Positions 37,329 to 44,661 of a stretch of DNA of 44,661 bases are shown piece by piece. The DNA comes from JACDAN01 sp035776735. Its GTDB lineage: Bacteria; Actinomycetota; Thermoleophilia; Gaiellales; Gaiellaceae. The DNA lies in assembly GCA_035776735.1 (NCBI GenBank), contig DASSSO010000141.1, positions 1 through 44,661 of the forward strand, in the 5' to 3' direction. The position numbers and the translations under genes were made by a program. Position 1 is the stretch's first letter. Each line of letters begins with the position of its first letter. The notes under the pieces were generated by a model. It made no database searches and was not told the DNA's origin. It saw only the letters and a program-made list of their open reading frames with translations.

Positions 37329-38968
37329 CGAACGGTCGAGAGGAACTCCCGACCGCCGAGCATACGTTCAAGCTCGTCTTTCCGCTCCGCTTCGGCCAGC
37401 TGCTCGATGCGGGTGTGGGTGGGGTCGGCGGGGACCTTCTCGACGCGGAGATGCCGGTCGGCGACGCTCGCGATCTGCGGCAGGTGCGTGATCGTGACGA
37501 CCTGCGAGCGCTCGCCGAGCCTGCGGAGCGTCTGGGCGACGGCGTGCGCGGTCTGCCCGCCGATCCCGGCGTCGATCTCGTCGAAGACGAGCGTCATCCG
37601 AGGCGCCGACTCGCCCGCGCCCGCAGCTGCGGCGAGCGCGAGCGCGACGCGGCTGAGCTCGCCGCCCGAGGCGGTCTCGGCGACCGGCGCGAACGGCAGC
37701 CCCGGGTTCGGGCGGATCAGGAACGTCGCCGTGTCCCTGCCGGAGGAGCCGAGCTCGCGGTCGCCGAGCTCGACGTGGAACTCGCCTTCGCCCATGCCGA
37801 TCCCGCGCAGCTCCGCGGCGACGGCGTCGGCGAAGCGAGGAGCCGCCGCGGAGCGCGCCTCGTGGAGCTCGGCCGCGAGCGCTTCCACCCGTTCCTGCGC
37901 CTGCGCGAGGGCGGCCGCGGCCTCGGCGGCCGGATCCGCTCCCGCCTCACGCGCCTCGAGGTCTGCACGCGCGGCCGCCGCCTGCTCGAGCAACTCCTCG
38001 TAGGAGGAGCAGCGAAAGCGCCGCTTCGCGTCCGAGATCCTCGCCAGCTCGCCCTCGACGTGCTCGAGACGGTCGGGCTCGGCCTCGAGGGAGTCGAGGA
38101 ACCTGCGCAGGTCGGCGCCCACGTCGGCGAGCCGGACGTGCAGGTCGCGGAGCTCGGTCGCGGCCGCGGCCAGCTCCGGGGCGAGCCGCTCGAGCGGCGC
38201 GATCGCGCGCTCGGCCCTCGCGGCGAGCGGCGCGGCGCCGTCTCCCTCCTCCGGTGAGAGCGCCTCGGCCGCCTCCGCCGAGCCGTCGGCGAGCTCGGTC
38301 AAATGACGCAGCCGCTCCCGCTCGGCGAGCAGCTCCGGCTCGGTCTCCGGCTCGAGGCCCGCCGTGTCCTCGACGAGCGCCTGGAGCTCGGCCAGGCGCG
38401 CCTCCGTCGCCGCCGAGTCGGCGGCGATCTCGTCGTGCCGGCGGCGGGCGGCGGCGAGCTCGCGCCAGGCGCTTCGCAAGGCACCTCGCCGGCGCAGCTG
38501 CACCTCGCCCGCGAAGGAGTCGAGCACCTCGAGCTGGTACGCGGGACGCGCGAGCCGCCGCTGCTCGAACTGGCCCGACATGCCGACGAGGAGCTCCGTC
38601 GCCGCGGCGAGGTCCTCGCGGGCGGCCGCCCTCCCCCACGCGTACGCGCGGGTCCGCCCGTCCGGGAAGATCCGCCGCGCCAGCACGAGCCCGGCCTCGT
38701 CCTCCGGTCGCAGCTCGGCGAGCGCCTCCAGCCCCTCCTCCTCGAAGAACCCCTCGGGAACGTCGAACTCCGCCTCGACGTACGCCTCCTTGCCGGCCTG
38801 GCCGATCGCCTTCGCGTCGCCCTTCGAGCCGAGCAGCAGCCCGACGGCCTGCGCGAGGATCGTCTTCCCGGCGCCGGTCTCGCCCGTGATCGCGTTCAGG
38901 CCCTCGGCGAGCTCGAGCTCGGCCTCGCGAATCAGGACCAGGTTCTCGATGCGCAGGCGGCGCAGCAC
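37325..38968 (-). CDS. recN: DNA repair protein RecN
   Basis: An SMC-like ATPase that tethers DNA ends during double-strand-break repair. Walker A is GETGAGKT (29-36), the long central region is a helical coiled coil (RADLEAREAGADPAAEAAAA and neighbours), the ABC signature is ASGGELSRVALALA, and Walker B is MTLVFDEIDAGIGG. At 547 residues it matches the family. It follows nadK after 21 bp and overlaps the steA start. I see no LexA box in front of it, so the SOS control seen at dnaE2 and imuB does not obviously extend to recN. Confidence 0.95.
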   Translation of the reverse strand: MLRRLRIENLVLIREAELELAEGLNAITGETGAGKTILAQAVGLLLGSKGDAKAIGQAGKEAYVEAEFDVPEGFFEEEGLEALAELRPEDEAGLVLARRIFPDGRTRAYAWGRAAAREDLAAATELLVGMSGQFEQRRLARPAYQLEVLDSFAGEVQLRRRGALRSAWRELAAARRRHDEIAADSAATEARLAELQALVEDTAGLEPETEPELLAERERLRHLTELADGSAEAAEALSPEEGDGAAPLAARAERAIAPLERLAPELAAAATELRDLHVRLADVGADLRRFLDSLEAEPDRLEHVEGELARISDAKRRFRCSSYEELLEQAAAARADLEAREAGADPAAEAAAALAQAQERVEALAAELHEARSAAAPRFADAVAAELRGIGMGEGEFHVELGDRELGSSGRDTATFLIRPNPGLPFAPVAETASGGELSRVALALAAAAGAGESAPRMTLVFDEIDAGIGGQTAHAVAQTLRRLGERSQVVTITHLPQIASVADRHLRVEKVPADPTHTRIEQLAEAERKDELERMLGGREFLSTVR

Positions 38969-38989
38969 GGCGGTCAGGGTACGCGGCGC

Positions 38990-39766
38990 CTAGGACGCGA
39001 ACGTGTCGCGGTAGCGCCGGAAGAAGGTCATCTCCGGCAGCGTCGCGAGCAGGCTGGCCGCGTCCGCGAGCCGGATGCGCACCGAGTCGCCGTGGCCCAT
39101 CGAGTCGACCTGGTGGCCGTCTGCGATCAAAGCCACCTCGACGTCGTCTGTCAGGTTCGTGACCTCGAGCCGGCGGTTGCGCGGGACCACGAGCGGGCGG
39201 GCGTGGAGCGAGTGCGGGGCGACGAAGGTGACGGCCATCGCATCGAGGCCCCAGACGAGCACCGGCCCGCCGCTCGAGAGGTTGTACGCGGTGGAGCCGG
39301 ACGGCGTGCACGCGATCAGCCCATCGCAGGGGACGGTCCCCAGCTCCTCGCCCGCGATCGCCCAGCGGAGCTCGACCATCCTGCCGAGGACACCGCTGTG
39401 GATAACGACGTCGTTCACGGCGGCGTGCCGTTCGTCGCCGGCCTCGACCTCGAGCGTGGGCAGCTCGACGATCTCGAACTCGCGCTCGAAGGCGCGCGCC
39501 AGACCGGCTTCGAGGTCCTGCTTCCCCATCGAGGCGAGGAACCCGACCCGCCCGTAGTTGACGCCGATCACCGGCACCCCGGCGCCGAGGAAGCGCTTGA
39601 GCGCGCGCAGCATCGTCCCGTCGCCGCCCAGCACGACCGCGAGGTCGGGCGAGTCCTCGACGAGCTCGATCCCGCGCGCCTTCGCAAGGCGCCCGACCTG
39701 CTCCTTCGCGGCCGCGACGTCGGCCGTCCCGTGCCCGATGACCGTGACGCGGTTAACCGACGGCAT
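38990..39766 (-). CDS. nadK: NAD kinase
   Basis: NadK phosphorylates NAD to NADP. The protein of 258 residues starts at ATG 39764-39766 (MPSVNRVTVIGHG). It has the GGDGT motif (AVVLGGDGTMLRALKRFLG), GVNYGRVGFLA, the NE/D-type segment AAVNDVVIHSG, and TPSGSTAYNLSSGGPVL. The start overlaps the end of tlyA by 14 bp; the frame extends further upstream inside tlyA but is not NadK-like there. The order tlyA-nadK-recN is conserved in actinobacteria. Confidence 0.93.
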   Translation of the reverse strand: MPSVNRVTVIGHGTADVAAAKEQVGRLAKARGIELVEDSPDLAVVLGGDGTMLRALKRFLGAGVPVIGVNYGRVGFLASMGKQDLEAGLARAFEREFEIVELPTLEVEAGDERHAAVNDVVIHSGVLGRMVELRWAIAGEELGTVPCDGLIACTPSGSTAYNLSSGGPVLVWGLDAMAVTFVAPHSLHARPLVVPRNRRLEVTNLTDDVEVALIADGHQVDSMGHGDSVRIRLADAASLLATLPEMTFFRRYRDTFAS

Positions 39767-40514
39767 CGTCGATCCAGTCGTCGAGGCCCGCCGGCAGCTT
39801 CGCTCCCGGGCGGTGGGCGAGGTGGAGGAAGAACTCGCGGTTGCCCTTCGGCCCCGGGAGCCCGGAATCCGCGACGCCGCGGGTCTCGGCGTCCCAGTCG
39901 AGCGCCGCCTCCGCGACTTCGCGCAGCACGCGGCGATGGACGTCCGGGTCGCGCACGACGCCGCCCTTGGCGTCCGCACGACCGGCCTCGAACTGCGGCT
40001 TCACGAGCACGAGGGCCTCCCAGCCCGGCTCGGCGAGGCGCAGCACCGACGGCAGCGCCTGCCGGACGCTGATGAACGAGACGTCGCAGGTCACGAGCTC
40101 CGGGGCGAAGGGGAGCCGCTCGAGGTGCCGCGCGTTCACGCCTTCCATCACCGTCACGCGCGGATCCTCTCGCAGTCGCTCGTGGAGCTGTGCGCGGCCG
40201 ACGTCGAGCGCGATCACCCTGCGCGCGCCGTGCTGGAGCAGGACGTCCGTGAAGCCTCCGGTCGAGGAGCCGACGTCGACGGCGTCCCGGCCGGCGGGGT
40301 CGACGTCCAGCCGCTCGAGCGCATGCGCGAGCTTCTCGCCTCCGCGCGAGACGTACCGCGGCGGCTCCAGCACCTCCAGCGCCGCCGATTCGTCCACCTG
40401 CTGGCCCGCCTTGTCGAACCCGGGGACCCGGCCGGCCATCACGAGCGCCTGCGCCTGGCTCCGGGACTCGGCAAGGCCCCGTTCCACGAGAAGGACGTCG
40501 AGCCGCTTCCTCAC
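39753..40514 (-). CDS. tlyA: TlyA family rRNA (cytidine-2'-O)-methyltransferase
   Basis: The 253-residue protein joins an N-terminal S4 RNA-binding domain (RLDVLLVERGLAESRSQAQA) to a FtsJ-like methyltransferase. The latter has SAM motif DAVDVGSSTGGFTDVLLQHG, GVNARHLERLPF and TCDVSFISVRQALP, and catalytic-site LVLVKPQFEAGRADAKGG. In mycobacteria TlyA 2'-O-methylates 16S and 23S rRNA, which sensitises ribosomes to capreomycin. It overlaps ispA by 4 bp upstream and nadK by 14 bp downstream. Confidence 0.93.
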   Translation of the reverse strand: MRKRLDVLLVERGLAESRSQAQALVMAGRVPGFDKAGQQVDESAALEVLEPPRYVSRGGEKLAHALERLDVDPAGRDAVDVGSSTGGFTDVLLQHGARRVIALDVGRAQLHERLREDPRVTVMEGVNARHLERLPFAPELVTCDVSFISVRQALPSVLRLAEPGWEALVLVKPQFEAGRADAKGGVVRDPDVHRRVLREVAEAALDWDAETRGVADSGLPGPKGNREFFLHLAHRPGAKLPAGLDDWIDDAVG

Positions 40515-41287
40515 CGAGCCTCCTTCCGCGCGCTCACCTCGGCCAGGAGCTCCGCCAGGACGGACGTGTCGGCGTCGATCGCTTCGAGGTTCGTCCGGGC
40601 GCTTCGGTCTGTCTCGACGGCCAGCTCCAGCGTGGCCTGCCTCCCTCGCTCGCGGACGAGTCCGTCGTCGTCGAGGAGGTCGTCAACCAGCTGGTAGAGG
40701 AGGCCGTAGTCGGCGGCGAAGGCGCGCCACGGTCCCTGCCCGTCGACCGGGACCTCGGCCACCCAGAGCCCGCAGCCGACCGACGCCTCGAACAGGCGCC
40801 CCGTCTTCAGCCGGTTCAGCTCGATGCGGTCGGCCCCCGCGCCGTCGACGTCCAGGTACTGCCCGCCGATCATCCCCGACGTCGCCTGGAGGATCTCGAA
40901 CCGGAGCTCGGACTCCCGATAACGGTTCGTGAGCCGGAACCCCTCGACCATCAGCGCGTCGCCGGCGAGGATCGCCTGCGCCTCGCCGAACCGGACGTGC
41001 ACGGTGGGGCGTCCGCGGCGCTCCTCGTCGTCGTCCAGCGCAGGCAGGTCGTCGTGGACGAGCGAGAAGGAGTGGATCAGCTCGATCGCGGCCGCGGCGT
41101 CGAGCGCGTCCTCGGGGTCACCGCCGGCCGCCTCGGCCGTGGCGAGACAGAGGACCGGGCGGATCCGCTTGCCGCCGCCGTCGAGCGCGTACCGCATGAC
41201 CTGCTCGAGCCCGCCCAGCGCGGGCGAAAGCTCCAGGTCGGCGAGATGCGCCTCGACCAGCGCCCGGAGCTCGTCAGGGCTCCGCAT
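40511..41287 (-). CDS. ispA: Polyprenyl synthetase (farnesyl/geranylgeranyl diphosphate synthase type)
   Basis: The 258-residue enzyme condenses isopentenyl diphosphate with allylic diphosphates. The first aspartate-rich motif is SLVHDDLPALDDDEERRG and the second YQLVDDLLDDDG; substrate contacts GGGKRIRPVLCLATA and GGQYLDVDG are also present. The length is a little short of the usual ~290. Product chain length cannot be fixed, but position beside xseB-like and tlyA genes is the common ispA context. It overlaps both neighbours. Confidence 0.88.
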   Translation of the reverse strand: MRSPDELRALVEAHLADLELSPALGGLEQVMRYALDGGGKRIRPVLCLATAEAAGGDPEDALDAAAAIELIHSFSLVHDDLPALDDDEERRGRPTVHVRFGEAQAILAGDALMVEGFRLTNRYRESELRFEILQATSGMIGGQYLDVDGAGADRIELNRLKTGRLFEASVGCGLWVAEVPVDGQGPWRAFAADYGLLYQLVDDLLDDDGLVRERGRQATLELAVETDRSARTNLEAIDADTSVLAELLAEVSARKEAR

Positions 41288-41480
41288 CGGTTGCGCGCTT
41301 GGCCCGCGCGATCTCAGCCTCGACCTCCTTGGCGATCTCGGACAGCTCGCTGAGGATCTCGATCGCCTGATCCGGGTCGGTCGCGGCCTCGAGCCGGCCG
41401 CGCGCCTCGTCGAGCCGCTCGAGGAGCTGCTCGGCTCGGTGCAGGTTCTCCTCCGGAGTCGTGTGCTCCGGCTCCGTCAT
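41274..41480 (-). CDS. Small helical protein in the xseB position
   Basis: The 68-residue protein is acidic and predicted all-helical (NLHRAEQLLERLDEARGRLE, then DPDQAIEILSELSEIAKEVE). In many bacteria the exonuclease VII small subunit gene (xseB) sits just before ispA. This protein has the right size and helical character, but it lacks the usual LEEIV...LE.G...LEESL pattern. No xseA is in the window. I would call it XseB-like by position only. It overlaps nusB and ispA. Confidence 0.5.
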   Translation of the reverse strand: MTEPEHTTPEENLHRAEQLLERLDEARGRLEAATDPDQAIEILSELSEIAKEVEAEIARAKRATDAEP

Positions 41481-41857
41481 GCGACCTCCTCTCGTGCGAT
41501 GCGCCCGAGAATGCCGTTCACGAGCTTGCCTGCCTCGTCCGAGGCGTACCGCTTCGCGAACCGGACCGCCTCGTCGATCGCGACCTCGGGGGGGATCTCA
41601 CCCTGCTCGAGCTCGTAGATGGCGAGCCGGAGGACGTTCCGCTCGAGCGCCCCCAGGCGGCCGGCGGGCCAGCCCTCGGTCGCCTCGTCGATGCGCCGGT
41701 CGAGGTGCTCGGCCTGACCGGCCACGGCCCTCGCAGTCTCCCAGGCGAAGTCGTCCACCTCGCCGTCGTACGTCGAGCCGAGGTCCTTGCCGGTCACGTC
41801 CCACTGGAAGAGCATGAAGAGCGCGGCGCGGCGGGATGCCCGGCGGCTCTGCGTCAC
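41477..41857 (-). CDS. nusB: Transcription antitermination factor NusB
   Basis: The 126-residue all-helical protein has NusB features: RRASRRAALFMLFQWDVTGK at the N terminus (arginine-rich RNA-binding helix), LDRRIDEATEGWPAGRLGAL, ERNVLRLAIYEL and the C-terminal PPEVAIDEAVRFAKRYASDE, then GKLVNGILGRI. With NusE (S10) it binds boxA in rRNA transcripts. GTG 41857 is used; it is 11 bp downstream of an imperfectly understood palindrome (41873-41889). Confidence 0.92.
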   Translation of the reverse strand: MTQSRRASRRAALFMLFQWDVTGKDLGSTYDGEVDDFAWETARAVAGQAEHLDRRIDEATEGWPAGRLGALERNVLRLAIYELEQGEIPPEVAIDEAVRFAKRYASDEAGKLVNGILGRIAREEVA

Positions 41858-41868
41858 GGTCGCTCCAA

Positions 41869-41967
41869 TCCAAGTAACACAGTGTTACTAGCTCGGAGAG
41901 GGGCGCGCGATTCGGGTGGTGGACTCCCGCTCACGGCGCGTCGGCTCCAAGTAACACAGTGTTACTT
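41869..41967. promoter_or_regulatory. Twin palindromes flanking the accC-nusB junction
   Basis: AAGTAACACAGTGTTACTT is a 19-bp palindrome (nine-base arms around one A) at 41949-41967. A near-identical copy, AGTAACACAGTGTTACT, is at 41873-41889. The identical stretch is 21 bp, and the copies start 77 bp apart. One is inside the 3' end of accC (coding SNTVLL), the other just before nusB. The A+T-rich, symmetric form fits an operator for a dimeric regulator; it could also be an extragenic palindromic repeat. Confidence 0.6.
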
Positions 41968-43307
41968 GCCTGCAGCAGCGGATTGTCCTCGAGGTAGCTC
42001 GTCGAGTAGTCGCCACGGGCGAAGCCCTCGCTGCGGATCACCCCGGCGGCTGCGGCGATCGTCGTCGGCACCCCGGTGACCTCGAACTCGTTCAGCGCTC
42101 GCACGCAGCGGGCCAGCGCGAGCTCGCGGTCCGGCGCCCAGGCGACGACCTTCGCAAGCAGCGAGTCGTAGTGCGGCGGGACGACCGCACCGTCCTCCAC
42201 GAACGTGTCCACCCGGACGCCCGGGCCGAGCGGCGGCCGGAACCGCCCCAGCGTCCCCGGCATGGGCATGAAGTCCCGGGCCGGGTCCTCGGCGTTCACG
42301 CGCACCTCGATCGCGTGCCCCCGCCGGTCGGCCCGGCCGGTGAGGCCCAGCGGCTCACCTGCCGCGATCTTGAGCTGCTCGTGCACGAGGTCGACGCCGG
42401 TGACCAGCTCGGTGACCGGGTGCTCGACCTGGAGCCGGGCGTTCAGCTCGATGAAGTAGAACGAGCCGCCCTGGCCGACGAGGAACTCGAAGGTGCCGGC
42501 GTTCGTGTAGCCGATCGCGCGCGCGGCGCGCTCCGCCGTCGCCTCCATCTGCTCGCGCGTCTCCGGGGTCAGCGCGGGCGACGGCGACTCCTCGATCAGC
42601 TTCTGGTGGCGGCGCTGGATCGAGCACTCGCGCTCGCCGAGCGTCAGCATCCCGCCTCGCGAGTCGCCCAGTACCTGGATCTCGACGTGCCTCGCAGGCA
42701 CGATCGCCTTCTCGAGGTATAGGGCGGGGTCGCCGAACGCCGCCTCCGCCTCGGCGGCGGCCATCGCGTACGCCGCCTCGACCTCGCCCGCGGAGGAGAC
42801 GAGGCGCATGCCCTTGCCGCCGCCGCCTGCCGCGGCCTTCACGAGCACCGGGTAGCCGAGCTCGCCGGCGGCCCGCGCGACCTCGTCGGCCGGGAGCGGC
42901 CCCGTGCCGGGGACGAGCGGGACGCCGGCAGTGTCCATCTCGTCCCGCGCCGCCGCCTTGTTTCCCATCCTGGCCATGACCTCCGGCGTCGGCCCGACGA
43001 AGACGAGGTCGTTGTCGGCGCAGGCCTCGGCGAAGGCGGGATTCTCGGCGAGGAAGCCCCAGCCGGGATGGACGGCCTCGCAGCCGGTCGTCGTCGCGGC
43101 GGCGACGACGGACGGGATCCGGAGGTAGCTCTGCGAGGCGGCGGGCGGGCCGATGCAGATCGCCCGGTCCGCCAGCCGGACGTGCATCGCGCCCTCGTCG
43201 GCCTGCGAGTACACCGCGACGGCCTCGATGTCGAGCTCGTGGAGCGCGCGGATCACGCGCACCGCCACCTCGCCGCGGTTGGCGACGAGAACCCTCTTAA
43301 ACGGCAT
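41931..43307 (-). CDS. accC: Biotin carboxylase
   Basis: This ATP-grasp enzyme carboxylates biotin on the carrier protein. The 458 residues show the biotin-carboxylase domain (VLVANRGEVAVRVIRALHEL), the ATP-binding GYPVLVKAAAGGGGKGMRLV, HVEIQVLGD, ERECSIQRRHQKLIEESPSP and FIELNARLQVEHPVTELVTG. The last ~15 residues (LQASNTVLLGADAP) extend beyond the usual end, and part of them is encoded by a palindrome repeated before nusB. It overlaps the carboxyltransferase-AccB gene by 11 bp. Confidence 0.95.
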   Translation of the reverse strand: MPFKRVLVANRGEVAVRVIRALHELDIEAVAVYSQADEGAMHVRLADRAICIGPPAASQSYLRIPSVVAAATTTGCEAVHPGWGFLAENPAFAEACADNDLVFVGPTPEVMARMGNKAAARDEMDTAGVPLVPGTGPLPADEVARAAGELGYPVLVKAAAGGGGKGMRLVSSAGEVEAAYAMAAAEAEAAFGDPALYLEKAIVPARHVEIQVLGDSRGGMLTLGERECSIQRRHQKLIEESPSPALTPETREQMEATAERAARAIGYTNAGTFEFLVGQGGSFYFIELNARLQVEHPVTELVTGVDLVHEQLKIAAGEPLGLTGRADRRGHAIEVRVNAEDPARDFMPMPGTLGRFRPPLGPGVRVDTFVEDGAVVPPHYDSLLAKVVAWAPDRELALARCVRALNEFEVTGVPTTIAAAAGVIRSEGFARGDYSTSYLEDNPLLQASNTVLLGADAP

Positions 43308-44661
43308 CGAGCGGACGGCCCAGTGCGGGCTCGATCTCGAACAGCACCTGCCCGAACTCGACGGCCTGCCCGTTCTCGACGTGGATGCGCCGGACGATGC
43401 CGTCGAGCTCCGCCTTGATCTCGTTCATCAGCTTCATCGCCTCGAGGATGCAGAGCGTCTGGCCGGCGGCGACCGGCGCGCCCTCCTCAACGAACGGCGG
43501 CGCGCCCGGCGACGGCGCCCGGTAGAAGGTTCCGACCATCGGCGCCTCGACCCGCACGAAGCCGTCGGTCGCCGGCTCCATCGCCGGCGGCGCGACGTCG
43601 GGCTCGGTCGGCGTCGATGGTGCGGGCGCGACGGCCGGCGCCGGGGCGGTCTCCGGTTCCTCGCGTCGCCGGACGGAGACGCGCATCCCCGCCTCCTCGA
43701 TCGCGATCTCCGCGACGCCGCTCTCCTGGACGATGCGGACGATCTCGCGGATCCGCTCCGCGCGCCCCTGATCGACGCTGCCGCCGACCAGCCGTTCCTC
43801 GCCGCTCGCCCGGCCGCGAATGGTCGAGAGGAGCGGCTCGGCCTCCTCTCCGAAGAGCGCGAGCAGCAACAGCTCCTCCTCGCTCGCGGCCAGTCCGCCC
43901 GCCTGCAGGCGGAGGTCCTCGAGCGCGGCCGGCGTGTTCGCCTCGTCGGCGTCCGCCGAGAGCAGCTGCACGGCGCGCTCGACCACCGGGTCGACCCGCC
44001 CGGGAGGCGCACCGTAGCGCCCGAGCACGAGGTCGCGCAGCTCGTCCACGACGACGCCCCAGCGCCGCGCCGAGAGGACGTGGAGGAGCGCCTGGGAGGC
44101 GAGCACCTGCCCGACCGGCGCTGCGAGCGGCGGCATCCCGACCTCCATCCGCACCCGCGCGAGCTCGTCGAGCACCTCGTCGATCCGGTCGCCGGCGGCG
44201 TTGGCGCCGAGGTGCGAGTCGAGGCCCGCGACGAGACCGGCCGGGAGCGCGAACTGCGCCGCACGGACGGCGATCCGCGGCGCCAGCGGGATCACGGGCT
44301 CGTCGCCGATGTGCTCGTCGACGAGCTCCGACGCGCGCCAGAGCGTGGCGACGTCGATGCCGGCGTCCATCTCGAGGCCGGCGAGCGCCCCGGCGAGCGA
44401 CTCGCTCGAGACGCGATGCAGGGTCAGCGCGACCGGGTACGCGGCCGCGGCGATGAGGTCCGCCCCGGCCCGCGCCGCCTCGATCGCGCACGCGAGCGCG
44501 GCGCCGCCCGCGCCCTGGAAGTACACGCCGACGGGCAGCCCGCTCGCCTCCTTCAGCCGGGTCACGAGGTCGCCCGCCCGCCCCGGCTCGAGCGATCCGG
44601 TCGGGTCGTGGAGGAGCACCCGCGCCGCGCCGAGCTCCGGCAGCCGCCGCGCCGCCTCGAC
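43297..44661 (-). CDS. Carboxyltransferase (pyruvate/oxaloacetate type) fused to AccB-like biotin carrier (5' end outside window)
   Basis: The frame is open to the right edge, so the N terminus is missing. The first ~300 residues belong to the HMGL-like/PYC-OADA carboxyltransferase family (LLHDPTGSLEPGRAGDLVTR, GVYFQGAGGAALACAIEAAR, DSHLGANAAGDRIDEVLDEL, MPPLAAPVGQVLASQALLHV). Then comes a segment like the start of AccB (ERIREIVRIVQESGVAEIAI, then EEAGMRVSVRRREE), a Pro/Ala linker, and a biotinyl domain with ILEAMKLMNEI (biotin on Lys). With accC directly downstream it should form a two-subunit pyruvate carboxylase or oxaloacetate-decarboxylase-like complex; the carrier might also serve acetyl-CoA carboxylase. 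Confidence 0.85.
   Translation of the reverse strand, partial: VEAARRLPELGAARVLLHDPTGSLEPGRAGDLVTRLKEASGLPVGVYFQGAGGAALACAIEAARAGADLIAAAAYPVALTLHRVSSESLAGALAGLEMDAGIDVATLWRASELVDEHIGDEPVIPLAPRIAVRAAQFALPAGLVAGLDSHLGANAAGDRIDEVLDELARVRMEVGMPPLAAPVGQVLASQALLHVLSARRWGVVVDELRDLVLGRYGAPPGRVDPVVERAVQLLSADADEANTPAALEDLRLQAGGLAASEEELLLLALFGEEAEPLLSTIRGRASGEERLVGGSVDQGRAERIREIVRIVQESGVAEIAIEEAGMRVSVRRREEPETAPAPAVAPAPSTPTEPDVAPPAMEPATDGFVRVEAPMVGTFYRAPSPGAPPFVEEGAPVAAGQTLCILEAMKLMNEIKAELDGIVRRIHVENGQAVEFGQVLFEIEPALGRPLDAV

Noticed and set aside
1..44661. CRISPR arrays, tRNA or rRNA genes, insertion sequences, prophage or toxin-antitoxin pairs
   Set aside because: No regularly spaced repeats, no cloverleaf with a recognisable T-arm, no transposase or integrase motifs, and no paired small genes of known toxin families were found on either strand.

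Overview
This is a GC-rich window (about 70% G+C) with many GTG and TTG starts, 4-bp start/stop overlaps and gene orders typical of actinobacteria. Examples are recN-steA-(mctB)-pyrG, glyQ/glyS beside recO, and dnaE2 and imuB under Gram-positive-type LexA boxes. I infer a deep-branching Actinomycetota, plausibly Thermoleophilia (Gaiellales or Solirubrobacterales), perhaps from an environmental assembly. No rRNA, tRNA, CRISPR array, transposase or phage gene was seen.

Layout. 1-3.5 kb: an SOS mutagenesis locus. It holds the 5' end of dnaE2, a bicupin, a degenerate metallo-beta-lactamase-fold protein, a DUF6504-like gene and a catalytically dead imuB; promoters with LexA boxes precede dnaE2 and imuB, and no imuA is visible. 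3.7-6.4 kb: a collagen-like secreted protein inserted between intact comB and a decayed copy of the comB tail, then a rhomboid protease. 6.4-8.4 kb: a structured repeat, a promoter-to-terminator unit of three micro-ORFs, a membrane protein and a lipoprotein. 8.4-15 kb: pyruvate phosphate dikinase, a peptidase, two tandem paralogous methyltransferases, a GNAT enzyme, the dikinase regulatory protein and an HtrA protease. 16-20 kb: glyS, glyQ, a GNAT enzyme, recO and a glutaredoxin. 20.5-27.5 kb: twin L,D-transpeptidases, an ECF sigma factor with a probable anti-sigma factor, an O-antigen-ligase-like polymerase, a sugar epimerase and mutM. 27.5-34.3 kb: pyrimidine phosphorylase, deoB, alanine dehydrogenase, an aldo/keto reductase, a DUF3866 protein, an M20 peptidase and two tiny membrane proteins. 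34.5-44.7 kb: a secreted protein with 25 consecutive prolines, then a long minus-strand operon read from the right edge: carboxyltransferase-AccB fusion, accC, nusB, a small helical protein, ispA, tlyA, nadK, recN, a collapsed steA/glycosyltransferase remnant, and pyrG.

The most unusual items are: (i) a roughly 165-nt repeat (2067-2229 and 6438-6602, perhaps a third diverged copy near 12.5 kb) whose inner core is conserved while its helices change with compensation and carry G.U wobbles, as in a structured RNA; (ii) the micro-ORF unit at 6611-7149, whose first ORF ends inside an attenuator-like hairpin; (iii) the comB-tail duplication flanking the collagen-like gene; (iv) the fusion of a steA 5' fragment to a glycosyltransferase 3' fragment; and (v) twin identical palindromes at the accC/nusB junction. 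All assignments come from reading the sequence and motif recall; no database search was run.
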